Shown here in pieces: positions 36,313 to 45,556 of a stretch of 64,000 bases of DNA. The notes beneath the pieces were generated by a model, which ran no database searches, had not been told where the DNA came from, and saw only the letters and a list, made by a program, of their open reading frames with translations. The translations under genes and the position numbers were made by a program. Origin of the DNA: an uncultured OM182 clade bacterium (GTDB taxonomy: Bacteria; Pseudomonadota; Gammaproteobacteria; Pseudomonadales; Azotimanducaceae). Location of the stretch: positions 1 through 64,000 of the forward strand of contig CAJJAA010000004.1 in the NCBI GenBank assembly GCA_905182025.1, read 5' to 3'. Position 1 is the stretch's first letter. Every line of letters begins with the position of its first letter.

Positions 36313-38166
36313 ATGTCGAGTGCCATCGAAGTTGATTCAGCCACAGGTCTAAAGAAGTTCAATACCAGAGCGGCTAAGGCCAGCAATAAGATTCAAGGCA
36401 ACGGTTATGCCGTGGTCACGGACGAATCTCTGAAAACCCTACCAGATGCGCCAGTCGGTGCTGTTTTTAGCGCCGAAGAGCAGGAAAAATATCGTCAATT
36501 CAAGGAGTCCCGTGCAGGCGCGGCCGACTATATCGGACTTGAAGGTGAGTTTAGTGAATACCTTACTGACGTCTACTCTGACGACCCAATACCCAGAGAA
36601 GCGCTCCAAGATGAATGTGAAATTCTCGTCGTTGGCGCCGGCTTTGCTGGTCTACTCCTGTGGTACAAACTTAAAAAGGCCGGCTTTACCGACATACGCT
36701 TCTGTGAAAAAGGTGGCGACGTCGGTGGCACATGGTATTGGAATCGATACCCGGGCATTGCTTGCGATGTCGAGGCGTACAGTTACCTACCTCTTCTAGA
36801 AGAGATGGGTTATATCCCCAGCATGAAGTTTGCCGGTGGCTTTGAAATCATGGAGTACTGCCAAAGCATGGCAGAGAAGTTTGGTTTCTATGAACGTTGC
36901 TTGTTTCACACGACGGTTGAGAAGACCCAATGGGATGAAACAACCGGGCGCTGGACGGTAAAAACAGATCGCGGTGATGCGATGCGTGCAAGACATGTGA
37001 TACTTGCCAACGGTATTCTGACGACACCAAAATTAGCGAGAATAGAAGGTATGGAAACGTTTCAAGGTGAAGCGTTTCATACGTCCCGCTGGAAGTATGA
37101 TGTTGAGTTAAAAGGCAAGCGCGTTGGCATCATCGGTACGGGTGCGACATCGGTTCAAGCTGTGCCCGAGCTCGCCAAGACTGTCGGTGAGCTTTTTGTG
37201 TTTCAACGCACGCCCTCATCAATTGATATTCGCGATCAGCGTGAGACCACCCAAGAAGAAAAAGAAACTTGGGCGAAGGAACCCGGCTGGGCTGTCGCCA
37301 GAAGAGGCAGATTTGCCAAAATATCCGCGGGTCGCACGGCGATGAAAGCCAATGATGACTTTCTGGCGGGCAAGGTAAAGGATTTCAAAGTTCGCAAACA
37401 GCACGATACAGAGCTTTCCCCCGAAGAGCTGGTGCAAAAACAGCTTGATACCAACTTTCGAATTATGGAGCAGATCAGGGCAAGGGTTGATGCCATCGTT
37501 GAAGATCCCAAAACCGCTGCCGCATTGAAACCCTATTACCCCTATGGCTGTAAACGGCCAACCTTCCATGACGAGTATCTACCTGCTTTCAACTTACCTC
37601 ATGTGAATCTCGTTGATACAGCGCCACGGGGCGTGAACAAAATTAACGAGCGAGGCGTCGTACACGACGGCGTTGAATACCCGCTCGATGTATTGATCTA
37701 CGCAACAGGCTTTCAATGGATGGCAACCAGCACATTCAACATGATCGAAGGCCGTAACGGTCGCTCGCTCACTGAAAAATGGCAGTCAGAGGGCACCAAA
37801 ACATTTCTTGGTTTACACAGCGAAGGCTTCCCGAATTTGTTTATTGTCTCCGGCCCCCAAGGTGGTGGTGGTAGCTTCAACTTCACCAATGCCATTGAAG
37901 AACATGCGGACTATGTTGTGTGGATGCTCAGCACAATGCGCGATCGCGGCGCGACAAAAGTGGACGTAAAGAGAGAGCCCGAAGAGGAATATGCAGAGCA
38001 CTGTCGTCAAGCTGACATCATGACGGCGCCACTGCGAGACTGTATTACCTACTACAACGGCCACGGTGAAGGTGAACCCGGCGCACTAGCCTATTACGGC
38101 GGCGGCCGCTGGCACAAATTTCGTGAGCGTGCCCAAAATTCGCTCGCCCCTTACATCTTTGAGTAA
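36313..38166 (+). CDS. Baeyer-Villiger-type flavin-containing monooxygenase
   Basis: 617 residues. Two Rossmann motifs are present, VVGAGFAGLLLWYKL near residue 114 (FAD) and GIIGTGATSVQAVPEL near 273 (NADPH). Between them is FQGEAFHTSRWKYD, which fits the Baeyer-Villiger fingerprint FxGxxxHxxxW. A family-typical FCEKGGDVGGTWYWNRYPG segment follows the first motif. An N-terminal extension of about 105 residues precedes the FAD domain, as in several ketone/steroid monooxygenases. ATG at 36313 has AGGGAG 6 bases upstream. The enzyme would insert oxygen next to a ketone to give an ester or lactone; the substrate is unknown. It stands as a single gene. Confidence 0.93.
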   Translation: MSSAIEVDSATGLKKFNTRAAKASNKIQGNGYAVVTDESLKTLPDAPVGAVFSAEEQEKYRQFKESRAGAADYIGLEGEFSEYLTDVYSDDPIPREALQDECEILVVGAGFAGLLLWYKLKKAGFTDIRFCEKGGDVGGTWYWNRYPGIACDVEAYSYLPLLEEMGYIPSMKFAGGFEIMEYCQSMAEKFGFYERCLFHTTVEKTQWDETTGRWTVKTDRGDAMRARHVILANGILTTPKLARIEGMETFQGEAFHTSRWKYDVELKGKRVGIIGTGATSVQAVPELAKTVGELFVFQRTPSSIDIRDQRETTQEEKETWAKEPGWAVARRGRFAKISAGRTAMKANDDFLAGKVKDFKVRKQHDTELSPEELVQKQLDTNFRIMEQIRARVDAIVEDPKTAAALKPYYPYGCKRPTFHDEYLPAFNLPHVNLVDTAPRGVNKINERGVVHDGVEYPLDVLIYATGFQWMATSTFNMIEGRNGRSLTEKWQSEGTKTFLGLHSEGFPNLFIVSGPQGGGGSFNFTNAIEEHADYVVWMLSTMRDRGATKVDVKREPEEEYAEHCRQADIMTAPLRDCITYYNGHGEGEPGALAYYGGGRWHKFRERAQNSLAPYIFE

Positions 38167-38456
38167 CGTAACGCATTAGCGGCGAACGTAAGCAGGTCAT
38201 CTTATTCAGGTCATCGTCAAGAGATAGAACAATGTCGTCAAGCAATCAAACCTCTTAACCCATTTGGGCAAGCGTGTTTGGCAGCCGGGGACACAGTCGC
38301 AGCGCGGCGCAAACCACTTTGTCGCGCCATCTGAAAAAAACCAACAACGCAGCGAGATTTGCCTGCCTGAATATACGCTGCGCGTTTTGTCGTTATCGCG
38401 AATTTCGAATCATGTAAACTGGCGTCTCTGTTGAGTGGCTAACAAAGGAGAAGATA

Positions 38457-39722
38457 GTGTCCTCGGTACTGCAAAGAAGACAACAATTGCTTGGCGACGC
38501 CACGCTTTTTTACGAAGACCCTATTCAAATCGTAAAGGGTGACGGCGTTCTTCTCTACGATGAAAAAGGCAAACAGTACATCGACATGTACAACAATGTG
38601 CCTTGCGTTGGTCATGCCAATCCAGTCGTTGTAGAAGCGATGGCCAAACAGATGTCGACCCTCAACGTTCACAGTCGATATTTACACGAAGGCATTCTCA
38701 ACTATGCTGAGCGGCTACTGGGTTTGCATCATGCCGATCTAGAAAATATTATTTTCGCCTGCACAGGCACTGAAGCCAGTGAAATTGCGCTCATGACGGC
38801 ACGCATCGCAACTCGGGGCCGGGGCATCATATGCACCGATGCGACCTATCACGGCAATAGTAGCGAAGTCATCAAAATGGCAATCGCCGCAAGCTTAGGC
38901 GAACCCGCAAATGCTGAGTTCCGCGCCATACCGTTCCCGCAGAAATACCGACCACTGCAGCAGGGATTAGATGAAGAGGCCCTGTGCGAATTGTATCTCG
39001 ACAAAATAAGGCAAGCGATTGCCGACTTCGAAGGAAACAAAATTCCTTTTGCCGGTATGTTCGTCTGTTCTATCTTCGCCAATGAGGGGTTGCCCGACAT
39101 ACCCGGCAGTTTTATGGCAAAAGCCACAGATATCGTACACGCCGCAGGTGGCTTAATGATAGCCGATGAAGTTCAGGCTGGCTTTTGTCGCTCGGGTGAT
39201 TTCTGGGGCTATGAAACCACCGGTTTTAAACCAGACATCGTCTGTATGGGCAAACCAATGGGCAACGGGCTACCCCTATCAGCGGTGGCTGCAAGTGCTG
39301 ATCATGTCGCATCGTTTCGCAAAGCAACGCGCTACTTCAATACGTTCGCCTCCAGTCCATTACAAGCTGCCGTTGGCATGGCAGTGCTCGATGAAATTCA
39401 GAATCGCGATCTGTTGCGACAAAGTGCTGCTGTTGGTGCATATATGCGCAATGCACTTAAACGCATACAAGCAGACCATCCGAGCATGGGTGATGTCCGT
39501 GGTTGCGGCCTCTTCACAGGCATAGAGTGGGTCACCGAAGACAATCAAGCGGATCGAGAAGGTGCCATCGCTGTGACCAACAAGCTAAAAGAGAAAGGAT
39601 TTTTACTCAGCAATGCCGGCATATTAAAAAATGTCATTAAAGTGAGGCCACCACTAGTTTTCGAGAAGAAGCACGCAGATCAGTTTCTTGAAGCCTTTAA
39701 AGAGATTGTTAAGGATGGATGA
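38457..39722 (+). CDS. class-III PLP-dependent enzyme, phospho-lyase-like aminotransferase family
   Basis: 421 residues, class III aminotransferase fold. The PLP lysine is in CMGKPMGNG near residue 268, with DEVQAGFCRSG before it and FNTFASSPLQAA after. The N-terminal segment YIDMYNNVPCVGHANP, then NVHSRYLHEGILNYAERLL, is much closer to the human ETNPPL/PHYKPL phospho-lyases (NNV-x-x-VGH, NTNSRYLH) than to ornithine or GABA transaminases. GTG at 38457 has AAAGGAG 6 bases upstream. Its 3' end overlaps the kinase gene by 8 bases, so the products are made together. I infer beta-elimination of phosphate from a phospho-amine, but transamination is possible. Confidence 0.88.
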   Translation: MSSVLQRRQQLLGDATLFYEDPIQIVKGDGVLLYDEKGKQYIDMYNNVPCVGHANPVVVEAMAKQMSTLNVHSRYLHEGILNYAERLLGLHHADLENIIFACTGTEASEIALMTARIATRGRGIICTDATYHGNSSEVIKMAIAASLGEPANAEFRAIPFPQKYRPLQQGLDEEALCELYLDKIRQAIADFEGNKIPFAGMFVCSIFANEGLPDIPGSFMAKATDIVHAAGGLMIADEVQAGFCRSGDFWGYETTGFKPDIVCMGKPMGNGLPLSAVAASADHVASFRKATRYFNTFASSPLQAAVGMAVLDEIQNRDLLRQSAAVGAYMRNALKRIQADHPSMGDVRGCGLFTGIEWVTEDNQADREGAIAVTNKLKEKGFLLSNAGILKNVIKVRPPLVFEKKHADQFLEAFKEIVKDG

Positions 39723-40686
39723 TCCTGTTGCGATTCTAGAACAGGTCAAAGGGGCGCTCGATCATTGGTCCCTTGAACCGGTAGAAATTGATGTTGCGTC
39801 TCAATCTGAGAACATCGTTTACAAGGTCACAACCTTGGAGGGCAACTTTGCGTTAAGAATTCATCGACCGGGATATCACACGCTTGAAGAGTTAAACGCC
39901 GAGCACGAATGGACCGGCGCGCTTTCTCAAGCGGGTTTTCTTTTGCCCACAACCCGACCAGCCACATCCGGTGAGTTCTATATCCCCGTCCAGGTCAATG
40001 GCGGTATTCGCTATGCGGGTCTAATCGAATGGCTCGATGGCAGCGCGATGAAAGATCAGGAAGACGGAGAGCCCGCAGCTGAGCTGCATCACCAACAGCT
40101 CAGCGCGCTGGGTGAGTTGATGGCACAGTTGCACAATCACTCCTCGGCATGGCAACACTCTGTCTCTTTCACCCGTCATCACCTCGATGTTGACGGTTTT
40201 TTTGGCGCATCACCTTTTTGGGGCCGATACTGGGAGTCCCCTAGCATCAACAAAGATCAGCAAGCTCTGCTGCTTTCCACACAAAACACCATCGCTGGCA
40301 GGCTAAAAAATCTCGGTAAAGAACGTAACGTGTTTGGCATGATCCACGCTGATTTGCATCAGGGCAATGTTTTCATCTCTGACGAAAAGATGTACTTGAT
40401 TGACTTTGATGACGCCGGATTTGGATGGTATCTGTACGATATTGCCGTCGCGCTTTACGAGTACAACTTTGAGGAAGACTATCAAACAATTGAGGCCGCA
40501 TTCTTAGACGGTTACACAAAGCACCGGGTACTAACGGATGCGCATCGAGCGTTGTTACCGATGTTCTTGCACATCAGATCGCGAGCCATCATTGGTTGGG
40601 CAACAGCACGACCGGAACTAAAACAACAAGCGCTTATCGACGGTTTGGTACAGCAAACCTGCAAGGAAGCCGTTTTTTATAAGTGA
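39715..40686 (+). CDS. APH-fold small-molecule kinase (hydroxylysine/homoserine kinase-like)
   Basis: 323 residues, aminoglycoside phosphotransferase/choline kinase fold. The catalytic loop reads MIHADLHQGNVFISD near residue 213 and the metal site IDFDDAGFGWYLYDIAVAL near 232. ATG at 39715 lies inside the end of the upstream gene; the longer frame would add nine codons out of family. Together with the preceding PLP enzyme this is the arrangement expected for phosphorylation of an amino alcohol or hydroxy-amino acid followed by phosphate elimination, as in hydroxylysine kinase plus phosphohydroxylysine phospho-lyase. The substrate is inferred, not shown. Confidence 0.88.
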   Translation: MDDPVAILEQVKGALDHWSLEPVEIDVASQSENIVYKVTTLEGNFALRIHRPGYHTLEELNAEHEWTGALSQAGFLLPTTRPATSGEFYIPVQVNGGIRYAGLIEWLDGSAMKDQEDGEPAAELHHQQLSALGELMAQLHNHSSAWQHSVSFTRHHLDVDGFFGASPFWGRYWESPSINKDQQALLLSTQNTIAGRLKNLGKERNVFGMIHADLHQGNVFISDEKMYLIDFDDAGFGWYLYDIAVALYEYNFEEDYQTIEAAFLDGYTKHRVLTDAHRALLPMFLHIRSRAIIGWATARPELKQQALIDGLVQQTCKEAVFYK

Positions 40687-40701
40687 CTTTTGAAGGGATT
40701 C

Positions 40702-40716
40702 GGTCAGAGTAAAGAG
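40702..40716 (+). repeat. dispersed repeat family A (GGTCAGAGTAAAG), copy
   Basis: GGTCAGAGTAAAG lies 16 bp after the kinase stop. Related copies are at 3784-3799 (GGGGCAGAGCAAAGGG), 48427-48450 on the minus strand, where two copies adjoin, and 54513-54525 (GACAGAGTAAAGG). All are intergenic. Confidence 0.45.
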
Positions 40717-40878
40717 CGAACATTAGCGGGAAAAGTAACAACCCTAAAGAATCAATTGCCCTACTGTCGCTTGATATAATTGATCGCCACTTATTTACCC
40801 GATAACTGCATAACCCAACATGCTTGTGCCGCCCGGATGTTCAATCGCCCGAAGGCCATCTGAGTGTTACCCACGGGT

Positions 40879-41244
40879 TCAATCTGAGTCTTCGTTAAGA
40901 CCCCATGGTCCAAACCTTAAGCCCATCGCGGCAACGACAACACAAACGATCGCTGTGCCGGCAAGCATAGACAACGCCCTATCAACTGAGGTCGAACTAG
41001 TGACCCAGTAAAAGCCTGTTGCGACAATTAATAATCGCAGCAATGCACCAAACACAGCAAAACGCCAAAGTATTGAGTACCTAGCTGACAAGATAGCAAC
41101 GCAGTCCGAGTGCGAAAAAAGCGTAGGTCGGCGCGACCATCCGTAATAACTGACGGCAGGTCTTGCTGCATCTAATTTGGACCCAGCAAACATATCGCGA
41201 TTTAGAAGTAATGCAGCGTGAAAGACGTGACTATATTCAAACAA
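40879..41244 (-). CDS. hypothetical small membrane protein
   Basis: 121 residues from TTG at 41244, or 105 from ATG at 41196. Two hydrophobic segments (about 60-82 and 90-110) look like transmembrane helices, and the end is GPWGLNEDSD. No family is recognised and no good ribosome binding site is visible. It lies in the 575-bp gap between the kinase and the molybdopterin oxidoreductase, where no other protein-like frame exists. It may be a real gene or chance. Confidence 0.4.
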   Translation of the reverse strand: MFEYSHVFHAALLLNRDMFAGSKLDAARPAVSYYGWSRRPTLFSHSDCVAILSARYSILWRFAVFGALLRLLIVATGFYWVTSSTSVDRALSMLAGTAIVCVVVAAMGLRFGPWGLNEDSD

Positions 41245-41261
41245 GCCAATAAGATACTGCG

Positions 41262-43457
41262 ATGAAAAAAGTCGTTGGTGGGGGTCCTAAAAAAGTACTC
41301 TACACATTAAATGCTGTTAGACGCATAGGGTTAAAAAACTCAGCAAAAGCCCTGTCCTCAAAAAATACCTGCAAAGCTTGCGGCCTTGGCATGGGCGGTC
41401 AGCAAGGCGGCATGACCAATGAGCTTGGTGAGTTTCCCTCGGTATGCAATAAAAGCGTTCAAGCCCAATCCACTGATATCCAGCCGCCTATTCCGAACGA
41501 AGTCTTTCAACACAGCATTGAGGAACTTAAAGAACTTAGCCCTAAAGAGTTAGAACACATCGGCCGTCTTGGCCAACCGATTTTTAAGGCAAAAGATAGC
41601 GAACACTACAAAACTGTAGACTGGGACTGGGCGTTAAATTACGCCATCGATCGTTTCAAACAATCCAATCCCAATCGCAGCTTTTTTTATGCCTCTGGCC
41701 GCTCTTCAAATGAAGCCGGTTTTTTGCTGCAACTTTTAGCAAGACTTTATGGCACAAACAATGTCACCAATTGTTCCTTTTATTGCCATCAAGCAACCAG
41801 TGTCGGCTTAGGCAGCACGATCGGCACTGGCACCTCGACCATAGAACTTGAAGACCTCGCCCACTGCGATACGATATTTATCGTTGGTGCCAATCCTGCG
41901 TCGAACCATCCGCGGCTTATTCACCAGCTTAAAAATTGTCGCGATCGCGGCGGTAACGTCATCATCATCAATCCTGCTAAAGAACCTGGTTTGGTTAAGT
42001 TTTCTGTCCCCAAAAGCCCGGTCTCAATGATCACGGGTGGCACTGAAATCGCATCATTGTATCTGCAACCGAATATTGGTGGTGACATTGCACTGTTTAA
42101 AGGGATTGCAAAACAGCTTATTCAAAACAACCAAACCGCACCCGAATTTATTTCCAAACATTGTGATAACTACGAAACCTTTAAGGAAGACATTACCGAG
42201 ACATCTTGGGAAGAGATCGAAACAAACTCAGGCATTGATCGCGCTCAGATTAAAGAAGTTGCCGACATGTATGGCCACGCGAAAAAGGCAGTATTCGCTT
42301 GGGGCATGGGCATGACCCACCATCAATTTGGCTCAGCTAACGTCGAATACCTAAGTAATTTGGCAATGCTCAGAGGGATGGTAGGTACACCGCATGCAGG
42401 GCTACTGCCCTTACGCGGCCACAGCAACGTTCAGGGCATCGGTACCATCGGCGTGAAGCCAGTGCTATCTCAAGAAGTGTTTAGCAAACTTGAAGAAAAC
42501 TTAAAGATCGAACTACCCACCAAAGCGGGGCTCGACACACTTGCTTCGTTAGAACATGCCCATCGTGGCGAAATCGACAATGCCTGTATCGTCGGCGGCA
42601 ATTTATACAGCGCGACACCCGATTCCAAATGGGCCGCACAAGCACTCGGTAACATTGCATTCAAACTATTTCTGACCACAACGCTCAATCAAGGGCATTT
42701 ATATGGCATTGAGAACGATGTGTTGGTTCTGCCTGTTTGCGCAAGAGATGAAGAAAGTCAGCCAACCACGCAAGAGTCGATGTTTAACTATGTTCGCCTT
42801 AGTGATGGCGGTATTGAGCGACTTAACAACGTACGCTCAGAGGTCAGTATACTCTCGAGTTTAGGACAGGGTTTGATCGATCACGCGCTACCTGATGATT
42901 CGCCTTTTAGTTTTCAAGAATTTCAAGCTCACGATAAAATTAGAGCCGCGATAGCCAATACTGTTCCCGGCATGGAAGACTTAAAAGACATCGACATTGC
43001 GAAGAAAGAATTTTACGTGCGAAAGAGAATCATGCACGAACCGACATTTAACACCGCAAACAACCGCGCGCATTTTCAGGTACACCCAATACCGCAAGCT
43101 AAAGTGAAAGGCTTTCCATTTTTATTGGCAAGTATTCGCAGTGAAGGACAATTCAACTCTATTATTTATGAAGAGCATGACACCTATCGGCACAATGCAG
43201 GACGCGATTGCATATTAATGTCAAAGCAGGACATGACCGAGCTTTCTCTTAACAACGGCGATCGAATAAGTGTTAGCTCTTCGGCAGGCACGTTAAAAAA
43301 CAGAAAAGCATTTTCTTTCGACTTAAAACCTGGAAACGTTTTAGCTTACTATCCCGAGGCCAATGTACTGTGCGAGCGCAAAGTCGACTCGCGGAGTTTT
43401 ACGCCTAATTTTAAGTCAGTACCCGTCAAGATAACCAAACAACAGCTTATTGTTTAG
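41262..43457 (+). CDS. FdhF/YdeP family molybdopterin oxidoreductase
   Basis: 731 residues, molybdopterin-dependent oxidoreductase related to formate dehydrogenase alpha chains, YdeP-type. CKACGLGMGGQQGG begins at Cys37 and supplies two cysteines; the domain with FFYASGRSSNEAGF and IVGANPASNHPRLIHQL binds the guanine-dinucleotide cofactor. Where formate dehydrogenases have a selenocysteine/cysteine in a CHAS motif, this has YCHQATSVG near residue 176. A C-terminal MoCo-binding barrel ends with the DRISVSSSAGTL segment. YdeP in E. coli is linked to acid resistance; the reaction is not known. No [4Fe-4S] ferredoxin or other partner subunit is adjacent. The 3' end overlaps the potassium-channel gene tail-to-tail by 11 bases. 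Confidence 0.88.
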   Translation: MKKVVGGGPKKVLYTLNAVRRIGLKNSAKALSSKNTCKACGLGMGGQQGGMTNELGEFPSVCNKSVQAQSTDIQPPIPNEVFQHSIEELKELSPKELEHIGRLGQPIFKAKDSEHYKTVDWDWALNYAIDRFKQSNPNRSFFYASGRSSNEAGFLLQLLARLYGTNNVTNCSFYCHQATSVGLGSTIGTGTSTIELEDLAHCDTIFIVGANPASNHPRLIHQLKNCRDRGGNVIIINPAKEPGLVKFSVPKSPVSMITGGTEIASLYLQPNIGGDIALFKGIAKQLIQNNQTAPEFISKHCDNYETFKEDITETSWEEIETNSGIDRAQIKEVADMYGHAKKAVFAWGMGMTHHQFGSANVEYLSNLAMLRGMVGTPHAGLLPLRGHSNVQGIGTIGVKPVLSQEVFSKLEENLKIELPTKAGLDTLASLEHAHRGEIDNACIVGGNLYSATPDSKWAAQALGNIAFKLFLTTTLNQGHLYGIENDVLVLPVCARDEESQPTTQESMFNYVRLSDGGIERLNNVRSEVSILSSLGQGLIDHALPDDSPFSFQEFQAHDKIRAAIANTVPGMEDLKDIDIAKKEFYVRKRIMHEPTFNTANNRAHFQVHPIPQAKVKGFPFLLASIRSEGQFNSIIYEEHDTYRHNAGRDCILMSKQDMTELSLNNGDRISVSSSAGTLKNRKAFSFDLKPGNVLAYYPEANVLCERKVDSRSFTPNFKSVPVKITKQQLIV

Positions 43458-45183
43458 AACCAAATAGTTTTAAGAAGGTGGTTTCGCTTTCTGGTGTGCC
43501 GATCAATACGATTTCACCTTCCTCTGGCAAAATCGAGTCGGGACTCGGATTGGTTGTGGTTTTGTCTTTTGTGTCGATGCCAATCACCGTGCAATTTGTT
43601 TGCTGCCGAATATTAGATTCAGTCAACGTCTTGCCAGCAAGTTCCGCTGGAACCGGCACTTTAAACACATCCAATCCTTCAGCTACCATCAGTAAGTCAC
43701 TGCGCTGCATAAGGTTAAACAGCGCATTGGCCCCCATTGATGCGTACGACATTACAAGATCGGCACCAGCGCGATGTAAAGCGGCGACACTGCGCTCTAA
43801 CGTTGCACGGGAGATAATCTGTATATCGTCGCGCAATAGGCGGCTGAAAATGGCGAGATAGATGTTAGTTTCGTCATCTCTTGTCGTAATGATAACCGTT
43901 GACGCATGCTCAATACCCGCCAAAGCCATCACTTCCGAGCTGGCACCAGAGCCGTGAATCGTTACTGACCGGTCCACAATTCGTTGCTCATTGCTTTCGA
44001 TAATACGATATTCAACTCCACGCCTTGCCAATTCTCCGGCGGTGGCACGGCCGACACGCCCGCCGCCAATGATGATTACGGGCCCCTTAGCAATACCAGA
44101 ATCGTCTATTTGATACAGCCGGTCGAATTCTTTCAGTTGTTGTCTTGAGCCCGCTAGCACCAAAGCGGTGTTTGCGTTGACTGTACTGCTCTCTTGGCCT
44201 ATCTCAAATCGACCGCGGTCCCAGAAACCGACAATGCTGACGCTGGTCTCGAACTGGGCTTGCAAGTAAGGCTTGCCAACAAGTGTAGTCTGGCTTGCGT
44301 TCACCTCGGCAATCAGTAAATCGTCAATTTTGCCAATGATATGCGTAAAGTTTTTACCACCCGCCACTCGACGTGCGAGCGCACCCGCCATCAACTCGGT
44401 TAGATTCAGTACGCGCTTGCAACCCGCTAATTTCAAAACGGGTACCGAGTTATTATCTCGCGCAGCAGCAATGATGGGGATGTCATCTGAAATACCTCGC
44501 ACCGTGAAAACCACCGTAGCATTCGAAATATCGGAACGTGTCGTTGCAACCAGCGCGGCTTGACTCACTCTGGCATTGATAAAAGTCTCGGGGTCGCTTA
44601 GGTCACCGTGGATGACATTGACGCCTGCGTCGTGCAACAACTTCACCTCTTCAGCCTCAGGCAGTATGACCACGTAGGGGTATTTGTATTGCTTTAACTT
44701 TTCAACCAGCACCATTGTGATAGCGCCATAGTTAGTCAGAATAATGTGGTCTTTGGTTCTGCGCGATATTTTCCGCGGCAGCCTGCTCGCAGCCCGTGCT
44801 TCCATCCAGGGTTCATAGAACAGTTCGATAAAGGTAACCGGCAACAACACGAGTAAAACAATAATGCCGGACAACAAAACGACAATTGAGAACAGACGAC
44901 CGTAGTCGGATGTGAAGGTAATGTCGCCATAACCCAATGTCGACATGGTAGTTAAGGTCCAATACAGCGAGTCGATGATGGAATAACTACGACCTTCAAA
45001 CGCCATCAGGACATGGAATACAAAAGAAAACAGGGTAATTAACGATGAGAAGATGAGAAGGTAACGTAGCAACGCGCGTAAGCGACTCTCGACCATCCAC
45101 GCGGGTATTGAGTCAGTTAGCTTTTGACGCAACTGACTTTTTAGTTGCTGCCATGGCGATCGTGTTTTATCAGATTCGGTCAT
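43447..45183 (-). CDS. two-TM potassium channel with two RCK (TrkA) domains
   Basis: 578 residues. Two membrane helices (about 40-61 and 97-120) flank a pore loop with the K+ filter TLGYGD at 82-87. Two cytosolic RCK units follow, each TrkA-N plus TrkA-C. The first Rossmann strand is degenerate (ILTNYGAITMVLVEKL, lacking the glycine-rich turn), whereas the second is intact (IIIGGGRVGRATAGEL near residue 355). This resembles MthK/GsuK-type ligand-gated channels and suggests nucleotide or ion gating through the second unit. It is convergent with the YdeP gene. The 5' leader holds two hairpins: CAAAGG-CAA-CCTTTG (45255-45269) and CGATAT-TG-ATATCG (45291-45304). Confidence 0.9.
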   Translation of the reverse strand: MTESDKTRSPWQQLKSQLRQKLTDSIPAWMVESRLRALLRYLLIFSSLITLFSFVFHVLMAFEGRSYSIIDSLYWTLTTMSTLGYGDITFTSDYGRLFSIVVLLSGIIVLLVLLPVTFIELFYEPWMEARAASRLPRKISRRTKDHIILTNYGAITMVLVEKLKQYKYPYVVILPEAEEVKLLHDAGVNVIHGDLSDPETFINARVSQAALVATTRSDISNATVVFTVRGISDDIPIIAAARDNNSVPVLKLAGCKRVLNLTELMAGALARRVAGGKNFTHIIGKIDDLLIAEVNASQTTLVGKPYLQAQFETSVSIVGFWDRGRFEIGQESSTVNANTALVLAGSRQQLKEFDRLYQIDDSGIAKGPVIIIGGGRVGRATAGELARRGVEYRIIESNEQRIVDRSVTIHGSGASSEVMALAGIEHASTVIITTRDDETNIYLAIFSRLLRDDIQIISRATLERSVAALHRAGADLVMSYASMGANALFNLMQRSDLLMVAEGLDVFKVPVPAELAGKTLTESNIRQQTNCTVIGIDTKDKTTTNPSPDSILPEEGEIVLIGTPESETTFLKLFGSKQ

Positions 45184-45401
45184 CGTTTGCTTGCAAGCAC
45201 CTCAATAGGTTTGGAGATCTGAGTAAAGAGGTTAAAGTGCCAGAGTGCACCCATCAAAGGCAACCTTTGGATAGCAAACATTTTGCACCGCGATATTGAT
45301 ATCGAAGCGGCTCGCTAATGATCAGAAACATTTAACTAAATAATCTAGGCAGGATGCCATCTCGAAAACCGTCGCTGAGGAGATATGGGCTAGCTAGGCT
45401 T

Positions 45402-45447
45402 GTATAAAATAAAGAGGCACTGGTCTAAAAACCAACAAATGCCTCTT
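45402..45447 (-). terminator. rho-independent terminator of the TonB receptor gene
   Basis: On the minus strand AAGAGGCA (45447-45440) pairs with TGCCTCTT (45419-45412), with an inner TGGT/ACCA pair, followed by the U-rich run TTTATTTTAT. It lies 110 bp beyond the TonB receptor stop. The 374-bp gap 45184-45556 otherwise holds only the two leader hairpins of the channel gene. Confidence 0.75.
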
Positions 45448-45556
45448 CACTACATCTTTGCATGAGTGACAGATTTCACTCAGCGTAATTGAATCAGCGT
45501 AAAGCTTACTTTGCCATTATAACGGCTAGACGCTCCACACTGACCCAGGCTATTTA

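Noticed and set aside
36446-36799. 117-residue plus-strand frame inside the monooxygenase
   Set aside because: Overlaps the FAD domain of the monooxygenase in another frame and carries no independent signals.
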